The translations under genes were made by a program, and so were the position numbers. Under the pieces are notes generated by a model, which saw only the letters and a program-made list of their open reading frames with translations, made no database searches and had not been told where the DNA came from. Positions 33,780 to 43,000 of a stretch of 51,008 nt of DNA are shown here, one piece after another. Location: contig WTBR01000033.1 in the NCBI GenBank assembly GCA_013138975.1, forward strand, positions 1-51,008, in the 5' to 3' direction. Within the stretch, counting starts at the first letter, position 1. Each line of letters starts with the position of its first letter. The stretch is from Bacteroidales bacterium (GTDB lineage Bacteria > Bacteroidota > Bacteroidia > Bacteroidales > UBA12077).

Positions 33780-36700
33780 ATGAAAAAACTTATATTAATA
33801 ACAAGCCTCTTTTTAATTATTACACAAGGCTTTGCGCAGGAATTAACTATAGAAGAAGCACAAAAACAATCAAGGGGAATTATCAAGGAGTTGTTTGAGT
33901 TCAGGATTTTTATGGATGCATTAAAAGTAAGGCAGTTTTATGATATACATAGGACTAATACCAATAACAAAGATTTGCAAGATTCAATAATCAGATTTAG
34001 AGATGTAACAAAAAAAATAAATTTTTCTGTAAAAGGTGAGGTGGATTACGTTCATTTTTGGGTGTGGATTAGTAATAATCCAGATCCAAGAACACCCGAT
34101 GGTGCTTTACCTGAACTGTTGCCTGCAATTTATACTGTTAAGTTTAAGCCAACATGGAAAACACCTGCTCCACCAAAGGATAATAGAGAATATACATGTA
34201 AAGTAATTTCAAATTTAGATCAAATTAAAAATATTTTAACTCTGGATAAAACAAAATTCGATGAATATGTAAATAGTGCTTACTTAGATGGCAAAAATGA
34301 CAAAACAATAATTTTACGAAACGAGAACGTTCCGATATTTGCAAACGCAGGATTATTTAAAGGGTTCGATTACTTAGAAAAAAGGATTGGCATAAGTCCA
34401 GGAAGTGTAATAGGTATTGAAAAGTATACTGAAAGATTTTTACCTAATAATAATGACAATAAATTCACATTAAGTTTTAACTTAGAAGAAACAGTTGTTG
34501 CTAACATAGAAAAAGTTCGATTAGAGATATACAAACAGGAAGGAGATAAAAAAGTTTTATTACATAAAACAGAAGATATAACTGATCTTAAAAATGAAAA
34601 TTCATTTGAGTGGAACGGGCTTCAAACTGAAAATACCGAAGCTGATAAATTTATTACACACGCCGACAATCCCCTTTATGCGCGTATTGTAGCCTCAGAA
34701 GGAACAGGAGGAAAGGAATTCCCTATTGAAAAGAAGTTTAAAGTTAAGGGAGATTTAGTAGAAGTTACTTGCTTAGCATTTTTTGAAACAGAAGATAAAG
34801 CAAAGCCTTTAAAACTAGAATATACTATTGATAATAGCAATGATGATGTAAAGTTTGTTGCCGGTAAAATTATTATTACTGATAAAAATGGTGAAGCTAT
34901 TGACAATATAGAACTTAAAAAATCGGGTGATATTCTTGAAACGAATACCGTGGATTGGGATCCTAAAAAGGTTAAAGCAAAACTAAAATATGAGAATACG
35001 CCATTAAACTTTGAGTTCATAGCCTCTACCGATGCTGAGTTTAAGGACAAATATACCGCTAATACAACAAGTTTTTTAAATCCTTTGAAAATTACTACTA
35101 CAACTTCCCGAGGTGATTTTGCTCCTGGGATTGAAAATTACGCTAATAATAAGCTTAAAATAGAATATGAAGTAAAGGATGTGGCCTCACTAAATAGTTA
35201 TAATCCAAAAATTCAGATTTATAATGAGAGTGGAGAAACAATAATTAGTACTCTTGCAGGTTTTGATAAAACTAAAAAAGAAATTACCTGGGATGGCAAA
35301 AAAGACGATGGACAGTTTGTAGTTGATGCAGACTGTGATTATGAAATACAATTGCAAACAGGCGAAAACTTTTCCATCTTTAAGGGAACAGACAATGATG
35401 TAAATATTAATGCAGAAGGTTGGCGTAATTTTAGATTTACTGGTACTTCTCCATGGAATGATTTTTCAACATTTAATAGCATATCTGTTAATTATAATAA
35501 TACATTAACGACTAGTGGAATTAAACCAAAAGAATCAGAAAGGCCTTTAGAGTATTTAGAAAAACATTTAGTTGAAAATGTTGAGTTTTTTGGTGAGAAT
35601 ATTGGTACAGGAAACATATATTTTGTTTATATACTTAAATTGGTTGAGAAAGTAATAAAAGATAAAAATAATACAGTCTTAAATGATTATATCATATCTA
35701 TAAAAAAAGATATTTCTTTAGGTATTCGTGTAAAGAAAATAAATAAAGGTGTTAGTAATCATAGTCTTGGTTTTGGTTTGGATATAAATGCTAAAAAAAA
35801 CCCTCAATTACTTGCTGGTGATGTAAACAGTCATTATTTGTATCATTTAATATATTTAGTTACAGGGTCTAACTTTTATGATAACCGCAGTACAATTGAT
35901 GAAATGAAGAAAGTACATAATGATTTTATGGGTAATCTGAAAAAAACATCGTTAACGAATATAAAAACTGAAGTTATTAATAGGCTGAATAAACTAAGTT
36001 CTTTATCATCATATGAAATAGAAGTTCAGAATGAGCAAAGAGTTTTTAGTTTCGAAAATATTGTAAATAGCATGTTGACAGAAATATTACAATCTATAAT
36101 AGATGACACACCTGAATATACAGGGAATAACAAAGAAGAAGTAATAAATATATTATCTAATCAGAAAATGAGGCTAGTATTTTTATCAAGTGAATTTTAT
36201 TATGTGGAAAAATTAATGAATGATTTAATCGAAGCTTATTATTACGATGTTAGATTTCCGAATGATTATAACGAAATAAAGGAATATTTGAAAAATATAG
36301 AATTGAAAATAAAAGAAATGTTAGCAGAATTAACTGAATATGAATCTAATCTTGATGATCCATCTCCTACATTTACAATTCAACCGAGTAATATGGATTC
36401 ATTCAAAAAGCTTAATACGACAATTAAAGAAAGCAATGATATAATAATAAAAAATTATGGAAACTTGGGTGCTATGCCAGGAAATATTTTACTTGCCATA
36501 AATAATTCATCAGATATTTATGGAGGATTGATTATAGAAAACGGATTTTTTGATATGAACACTGATCTTGTAAAATGTTTTACGGATAATGAATATATTT
36601 CTTGGGGTGGAAAATATAAAAAAGAGCACGACTGGATGCATTTTGAAGTGAGACCTAAGGGAAGTACGAATTTAGGATCGGATAAAGGTCAAGTTGATCT

Positions 36701-36812
36701 ATATTTAGACATTGATTCATTAGATGATTTAATCAATAAAATTAATGCTTTAGGTTTTGAGCAATACAAATGGAACGATTCTGATAAAAAAGATTATATA
36801 GTTAAAAAATAA
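33780..36812 (+). CDS. Exported M15-type (D,D-carboxypeptidase/endopeptidase-like) peptidase with shared N-terminal module and FlgD-like Ig repeats
   Basis: The 1,010-residue protein has a signal peptide ending at GFAQ (17-20). Residues 21-205 are homologous to the N-terminus of the Tgl-like protein. Residues 225-540 hold two or three FlgD-type Ig units, with SFEWNGL at 275-281 and EITWDGKKDDG at 501-511. The C-terminal part carries a complete M15 zinc peptidase signature: SNHSLGFGLDIN at 659-670 (ligands His661 and Asp668) and DWMHFE at 951-956 (Asp951, His954). About 280 residues, largely helical, separate the two motifs, much more than in typical M15 enzymes. M15 peptidases cut D-Ala-D-Ala or other peptide bonds of peptidoglycan. 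A propeller protein gene follows after 6 bp. Whether it acts on self or foreign wall is unknown. Confidence 0.75.
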   Translation: MKKLILITSLFLIITQGFAQELTIEEAQKQSRGIIKELFEFRIFMDALKVRQFYDIHRTNTNNKDLQDSIIRFRDVTKKINFSVKGEVDYVHFWVWISNNPDPRTPDGALPELLPAIYTVKFKPTWKTPAPPKDNREYTCKVISNLDQIKNILTLDKTKFDEYVNSAYLDGKNDKTIILRNENVPIFANAGLFKGFDYLEKRIGISPGSVIGIEKYTERFLPNNNDNKFTLSFNLEETVVANIEKVRLEIYKQEGDKKVLLHKTEDITDLKNENSFEWNGLQTENTEADKFITHADNPLYARIVASEGTGGKEFPIEKKFKVKGDLVEVTCLAFFETEDKAKPLKLEYTIDNSNDDVKFVAGKIIITDKNGEAIDNIELKKSGDILETNTVDWDPKKVKAKLKYENTPLNFEFIASTDAEFKDKYTANTTSFLNPLKITTTTSRGDFAPGIENYANNKLKIEYEVKDVASLNSYNPKIQIYNESGETIISTLAGFDKTKKEITWDGKKDDGQFVVDADCDYEIQLQTGENFSIFKGTDNDVNINAEGWRNFRFTGTSPWNDFSTFNSISVNYNNTLTTSGIKPKESERPLEYLEKHLVENVEFFGENIGTGNIYFVYILKLVEKVIKDKNNTVLNDYIISIKKDISLGIRVKKINKGVSNHSLGFGLDINAKKNPQLLAGDVNSHYLYHLIYLVTGSNFYDNRSTIDEMKKVHNDFMGNLKKTSLTNIKTEVINRLNKLSSLSSYEIEVQNEQRVFSFENIVNSMLTEILQSIIDDTPEYTGNNKEEVINILSNQKMRLVFLSSEFYYVEKLMNDLIEAYYYDVRFPNDYNEIKEYLKNIELKIKEMLAELTEYESNLDDPSPTFTIQPSNMDSFKKLNTTIKESNDIIIKNYGNLGAMPGNILLAINNSSDIYGGLIIENGFFDMNTDLVKCFTDNEYISWGGKYKKEHDWMHFEVRPKGSTNLGSDKGQVDLYLDIDSLDDLINKINALGFEQYKWNDSDKKDYIVKK

Positions 36813-36818
36813 ATTATT

Positions 36819-37985
36819 ATGAAGAAATTAATATTTATTCCAATCTGTTTTATATTACTATTAAGTAATATTACCAAGAGCCAAGAAGTTGACACTATCT
36901 ATCGCTTGCTTTATGGTCACGATTATGTTGATCCTGATAAAAAACCTTACGTAGACGAATTACTCGAAGTTAAGTGGAGTATGGATATAAAAAAACAGTT
37001 CTACCCCCCCGTTGTGATAGATGGAATACTTTTTTTATATGACAATACAGAATTTGCTATTGATGGGAAAACTGGTAAGAAATTATATTTCGACAGCAAA
37101 ATTACTCAGAAATATTTTCAGAAGACAATGAAAGATAGTATAATATATATAGGTGAATTATATAATTTTATTTGGGTTAATTTATTTACAGGAGAAAAAT
37201 ATAATGTTAGAAAATCTTTAGCAAAAAGACTTATTTATCCTGTAAAAGACTCTACAGTGTATGTTTTTAAAGATAATGATGACGATACATTAGTAGCATA
37301 CAATATATTTACTGAAGAAATAAAATGGGAATTTCCTTATAAACCAAGATTCCAATACACAACAATTTTAGACGATAAAATTATTTTAGGTGATTCGAAA
37401 TTTGTAAGTTGTTTAGATTCCAAGTCAGGTAAGGAGTTGTGGAGTATTAAAGACCTTAAATTTGAGTCAAACATCATTATTAATGATAATGAATTGTATT
37501 GTATTACTCGTAAAAATGGTTTAAACGTTATAGATATAAACACAGGTGAAATGCTTTATGAATTAGAAGAACCTTACTTAAGATCCATTTTAAGATCGGG
37601 TAATTCTATTTTCTTTTGCAGAATATCTGATTTTGTGGGTTTTGATATGGTAAATAAAAAAATCATTTGGAAGAATGATGACTCATCAGTTGGACGTGAA
37701 AGCAATCCAGGGTTGGTAAATGATTACATTATTACATATGATGATGAAGTAGACATGGGTGGAGAAATTATAGCTGTAAACAAAAATACAGGTGAAACTG
37801 AATATGAAGATTGGAAAACAAAGCGTTTTACCTTTAGTTACGATGAATCAGATCAAAGCAGTGAAATAAAGAAAGGAAACAGTTCTCTTATTTTTTCTGA
37901 AGAATGGAATAATATGATTTTTGCTACCTGTACAAATGATTCTCTTTACTGTTTCCAAATTAAAACACCCGTTATAAAAGAATAA
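36819..37985 (+). CDS. Exported PQQ-like beta-propeller protein
   Basis: This 388-residue protein has a signal peptide ending near TKSQ (19-22). Its repeats follow the PQQ-like propeller pattern, for example SCLDSKSGKELWSIKD, NVIDINTGEMLYELEE and GFDMVNKKIIWKNDD. These blades bind partners or act as scaffolds; the residues of PQQ-dependent dehydrogenases are absent, so it is not an enzyme of that class. It begins 6 bp after the M15 peptidase gene and is almost certainly co-transcribed. By position it is a candidate partner or immunity protein for the peptidase, parallel to the TonB-C-like gene after the transglutaminase-like gene; this is inference. Confidence 0.75.
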   Translation: MKKLIFIPICFILLLSNITKSQEVDTIYRLLYGHDYVDPDKKPYVDELLEVKWSMDIKKQFYPPVVIDGILFLYDNTEFAIDGKTGKKLYFDSKITQKYFQKTMKDSIIYIGELYNFIWVNLFTGEKYNVRKSLAKRLIYPVKDSTVYVFKDNDDDTLVAYNIFTEEIKWEFPYKPRFQYTTILDDKIILGDSKFVSCLDSKSGKELWSIKDLKFESNIIINDNELYCITRKNGLNVIDINTGEMLYELEEPYLRSILRSGNSIFFCRISDFVGFDMVNKKIIWKNDDSSVGRESNPGLVNDYIITYDDEVDMGGEIIAVNKNTGETEYEDWKTKRFTFSYDESDQSSEIKKGNSSLIFSEEWNNMIFATCTNDSLYCFQIKTPVIKE

Positions 37986-38308
37986 CCAGCTTGTGCGGAT
38001 TTGCAATCCGTGCAACAAACAAACGGGGGGGGATGACAATAATTATTAATGAAAAGTGAATAAAGTAATAAGATAGTAAAAGGAATTATTGGATAGGCAC
38101 GGATTACAACTTCTCTCATGAACGAAGTGAATAAATATGCGCTAGCGGGGGAAAATGAGTAACAAAAAGGTTTAGAAAATATTAACAAGGATTAAAACAG
38201 GAAATTAATTACCAATGAGAAAGAATATAACAAGATGTTTAAGCATGTACCGGAATGAAAACGCTAGGTGTAAAATAAAATTAGTAAGTGAAACAACCTA
38301 GCTATTAA
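37986..38308. other. Gene-free stretch with a short palindrome
   Basis: No supported coding frame. CGGATTTGCAATCCG at 37996-38010 is a perfect odd palindrome directly after the propeller gene, and a related GGCACGGATT lies at about 38097-38106. There are runs of C and G such as CGGGGGGGGATG near 38026. The remainder has no recognisable signal. Confidence 0.55.
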
Positions 38309-40045
38309 ATGAGAATGCGTAGATATCAAAAACAATTAATATACTTGATTATACTATTTAATTTACTTGCTGTAAATGCTGTTTCTCAAAACCTCGATGA
38401 TATAACAACCGAGGATTGGTTTAAATACCGTGGAGGATTAAGCCTAAATACAACAGGATACAGTTCTGCGGGAATGGATAATCGTCGCGATCCATTTTAT
38501 TGGGGCTTAGATGCTAATTTAAATTTTACACTTTTTAATTTAGTTAATGTTCCATTGTCAGCGCATTTTAGTAAAGATAACAATACATACAGTCAGCCAG
38601 TTTATAATCAAATTGGTATTAGTCCAAGTTATAAGTTTATAACTGTTCACGCAGGTTATCGTAGTATGCAGCTTTCCAGTTATTCACTCTCAGGTTTAAT
38701 GTTTTTAGGTGGAGGAATAGAAATTAAACCCGAAAAATCGCTAATAAAGTTTAGTGGAATGTATGGACGATTTGCTAAAGCCGTTGAGTATAAAGTCGAT
38801 TCACAACATGTAGCAAGTAATAATCAATTCGATGTTCCCGGATACGAGCGTTGGGGTTATGGAGGTAAACTTACCATTGGAAGAGAAAAGCATAGCGTAG
38901 ACCTAATCCTTTTTAAAGCAAAAGACGATGTTAATTCAATACCCGATCCCGGAGCCGATTCTGGTATTAAACCAATGGAGAACCTGGTTATTGGTTTAAG
39001 TACAAAAAATAAAATTAACGAGAAAATAACATTTCAGGGAGAATATAGCTTAAGCGCATTTTCGCGTGATATTCGTGTCGAAGAGCGTAAAATGGAAACC
39101 TTTTCATATATAAATAATTTAGGTAGTTTGTTTACTTCCAGATATTCAACAACAATTAACAGTGCTTATTCACTTGGTTTAAATTATTCCGGTCAAACAT
39201 TTTCTGCCGGATTAGTATTTAAACATGTCGATCCTGAATATCAATCATTGGGTACTACTTATATGTCAAACGATTTAGAGAATATTTACTTAAATCTTAA
39301 GAAATCATTTTTAAAAAACGGGGTAAGTTTTAGTGGGAATATCGGGCAGGAACGAAACAATCTAAACAATACCTTAGATGCTACAAATAAGCGAGTAATA
39401 GGAAGCGTAAATTGTAATGTATCCTTATTTAAGCCATTAAATGTTTCAATAACATATTCAAACTTTAATGCGAACACAGTTCCTATAGCCACAACAATGC
39501 AAGATACATTCAAGTATGTGCAGCTAACCGAGAATTACGGAATAAATGCATCTTATCAATTAACCGGTGATAAATTTTCACACAATTTCAGCATTAGTTC
39601 AATGGTTCAAACCATGAACACATTAAATCAGAATGCTACTAATGTTACCAAAATGAATACAGAGGTTTTTAATACAAATCTTAATTACAATCTATTTTGG
39701 GCAAAACCTAAGTTAAATATTATATCATCAATAAGTTACAATAAATTTCAGCCCGGAGCTAATTTAGATGAAACTACCGGCTGGGGACCAACTCTTGGAC
39801 TTAATAAGGGCTTATTGAAAAATAAGATTAAAACAAGTCTTATGTATACATATCAGAATAATAAAACATCAGCAACTAACAAAACAAACATGAGTGTAGT
39901 GCGAATTAATGCATCGTATAAAGTTGCCAAGCGTCAAAATATCCGCTTTAGTTTAAGCATGATGTTTCGTTCTAACGATAATAACGAAGAAATTATTAAA
40001 CAAGAAGAATATAACGCCCGGTTGACGTATAGTTATGTTTTTTAA
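38309..40045 (+). CDS. Outer-membrane beta-barrel protein
   Basis: The 578-residue protein has a signal peptide ending near AVSQ (24-27). The rest is alternating polar/hydrophobic strands rich in Tyr, Asn, Ser and Gly, ending in TYSYVF with a terminal aromatic residue, as expected for an outer-membrane barrel of more than 20 strands. It does not match a named transporter that I can identify. It begins the block with the TANFOR-like and fibronectin-type-III-like genes, 34 bp before the former, so it may be the outer-membrane component for that complex. Alternative ATG at 38315 is possible. Confidence 0.7.
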   Translation: MRMRRYQKQLIYLIILFNLLAVNAVSQNLDDITTEDWFKYRGGLSLNTTGYSSAGMDNRRDPFYWGLDANLNFTLFNLVNVPLSAHFSKDNNTYSQPVYNQIGISPSYKFITVHAGYRSMQLSSYSLSGLMFLGGGIEIKPEKSLIKFSGMYGRFAKAVEYKVDSQHVASNNQFDVPGYERWGYGGKLTIGREKHSVDLILFKAKDDVNSIPDPGADSGIKPMENLVIGLSTKNKINEKITFQGEYSLSAFSRDIRVEERKMETFSYINNLGSLFTSRYSTTINSAYSLGLNYSGQTFSAGLVFKHVDPEYQSLGTTYMSNDLENIYLNLKKSFLKNGVSFSGNIGQERNNLNNTLDATNKRVIGSVNCNVSLFKPLNVSITYSNFNANTVPIATTMQDTFKYVQLTENYGINASYQLTGDKFSHNFSISSMVQTMNTLNQNATNVTKMNTEVFNTNLNYNLFWAKPKLNIISSISYNKFQPGANLDETTGWGPTLGLNKGLLKNKIKTSLMYTYQNNKTSATNKTNMSVVRINASYKVAKRQNIRFSLSMMFRSNDNNEEIIKQEEYNARLTYSYVF

Positions 40046-40079
40046 TATTAGCATGAATTAAGTAAGTAAAATATATAAT

Positions 40080-43000
40080 ATGAGAAAAAGTATTTTGAAA
40101 TCCGCGATCTTTTTTATAATCCTATTCTTTTGTAGTATAGGATATAATACCACACTAGCGCAAATCAAAAAGCCGGTTACTATTACCTCCATTTTTACTC
40201 CACCATACTCATTATATCTTGATGAGTATGTGACACCCGGCTCTCAAAAATGCATGGTTAATATGGTTTTTAACGATTTCAATGAAGCTTCATGGGATAT
40301 ATACTTAAATTTAACAATTGAAAGCCAGAACCTAAAATTATCTACAAAAGTAAACTTCAGACCAGTAGCTCCAATTACTCTATATACAGGTGAAAATAGA
40401 ACAATAAGTGGCGATGAACTTTATCCTTATTTCAACTATAATAATTTAAATTTTGCAGGAATAACAAAATCCGAAATTGAAAGATTGGGAAGACTGCCCG
40501 AAGGATTTTATACATTTACTTTTGAAGCAAGAGATTATAGAACCGGAGTATCACTTTCCGATAAAAGTATTTTTGTAGCAAACCTACAGTTGAAAGAACC
40601 ACCTCGAATTACAACACCAATTGTTGGGGATGTTATTGAGGCAACCGATGCACAAAATATAGTTTTTCAGTGGTTTACCAATGATGTAATGCCGGGAGAG
40701 GAAATCTATAAATTGCATTTATTTGAACTTGTTGATTCAACTATAGAACCTCAGGTGGCTATCGCAAATAATAGTGCTTTCAAAATTTTTGAATCCGACG
40801 AAATAAATATACCAACATTTCAATATTCCTTAGCTCATCCATTATTAGAAAAAGGAAAGCAGTATGCTTATTATGTTGAAGCTTTAAATTTAGACGGAAA
40901 GGATATATTTAAAAACGGTGGAAAAAGTGAAATAGGCTGGTTTTATTATGGATTTCAACAAGGAGGTAATATAAATATCATATTTCCCGAGACCGATCAT
41001 AATTTTACTTTACGGGAAGATAAAGTGTTTAAATGGCAATCTCCTACTAATCTTACTGATCAGCAATTATTCAACTATCAAATGAAGATAGTTAAGGTTG
41101 AAAACGAAGAAGATCTTCATGATGGCATAGAAAAAGAACCCTATTATGATGTAACAACAAACCCTGTTATGATAAGTCAAAATTGGTTTGAATATCTCGA
41201 TAATGTGTTTTTTGAAACAGGACAAAAGTTTGCATGGCAGGTAAAAGCATTTACAAATGAAACCGAAATTGCCGAAAGTAATGTAAATACATTTTTTGGA
41301 CCCCCATTTTTAGAGTTCTTTAAGGCAGGTAACCATACAGTTATGGTTACAAAAACCACAAGTAACAGTTTTGAAAAATTATCGGGCGAAGGAACAATAA
41401 AGTTTAGCAAAGAAGGACTAACCCACAAAGTGTATTTTGAAAATATTAGAGTTGAAAGAAGTGGAACTGAGATATTCCTTAGAGAAGGGCGTTGCGTTGC
41501 TAAATGCGAAATCCCAAAGTTTGAATTAACTCCTGATTTTGATGATAATGGAAAATCATTTTTCGTAGCCGATTCCGTTTTATTGGACCGCGATAACTTA
41601 AAAGTTAAAGGTCATGTGGAATGGGATTTACCTCATCCAATTTTGAGCGATGAAAAAGGACTTGTTGTATCTAAAACAGTTTCTCTTTTATATAACGAAT
41701 TCGCACTTATTGGTGATGCAAAGATTAGTGAAGAAACATTCTTTAAACTCTTAAGTCCGATAAATTTTAATTTGATTTTAAATACAGAATCATACTATTT
41801 TATTAAAGATGATAAATACCGTCTTCATTTTAGTGGGCATGTAGAGCTTCCAACCAACATAAAAGGTTCTGTAAACGATATCATGACTGTTCCATTTGTA
41901 GATCAACAACAGTTATATTTAATTGAAATGCAAAATCAGGAATTAGAAAATAAAATTCGATTAGTTAATAACACACAAATAGATTTAGGCCCGCAAGCTT
42001 ATTTTATTGATTTTTCAGAGAAAGAATCACCCGGTAAAATGATTGGAACACCAGACTGGAAAGGATTGTATTTTTCAAATTACAGCCTGAATTACCCTGA
42101 AAACTTAGATGATAAAAGCCAGCTTAATTGTCAGCGATTTATTAAACATGATATTAATGATGATGATAAACCGGAATACCAATCAATTGTAACAAGTCAG
42201 GGCTTACAATTTTTCGTCGATTATAATTTTAACGATAACGATATAGGTTACTTTAATACTTTCCCTAGTAAATTAAAGCATCTGTTAGTTGAAATTGAAA
42301 ATAGTACAGTTATAGATGGTACTTTCAATGGAGCAATTAAAATTCCCGTAATTGATCAAACAAAAGATTTTACATATTTCGTTCCTGTTACCGATGATGG
42401 TTTCATGGAAGGATTCTTAGATGAAGAGCTTACAGGGCAGGAATTTGTATATAATGAAGAAGGTGGTGAGCAAAAAATGATCGTTACCATAAATCGGGCA
42501 GTTTTTCAAAATAAGAAATGGCTTGATATGAATATTGATTTGGATTGGCCTTTTACCAAAATTAAGATGGATGCTTTAAATCATTTTCGTGTTTGGGGTG
42601 ATTATCAAATTGGATTTGTTCAACCTAAAGGTGTCGCTTCTCTAGTAGTGCAAAAACAAGGAGATGTAAACGATTTTAAAATTACCATGGATTATATTGG
42701 TTGTGGGCGTGATGGCGATTTATATGCAATAGGAACATCAGCTAATATTATAATGGGCGAAGATGTAGCAGGAGATGAGGGAGCGCCACAAGCAAATCTT
42801 TATAGTATATCAAAAAATACGCTACTAAAAGGAACGCATGGTTATGGAACAAGTGATGATTATCTAAATGCAAGTATTACCGAAAGTGGACAAAGTGGAT
42901 TAGGACAAGGCGATTTTGACGTTGGCACTCAAAACGATATGGATAATTTAGATTCTCTGGTAAATTCTATTAATCAACAATTACAGGCTAGAGAAGAAGC

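Noticed and set aside
34676..35050. 124-codon minus-strand frame inside the M15 peptidase gene
   Set aside because: It is antisense to a well-supported gene, is serine- and leucine-rich as expected for a shadow frame, and has no recognisable features.
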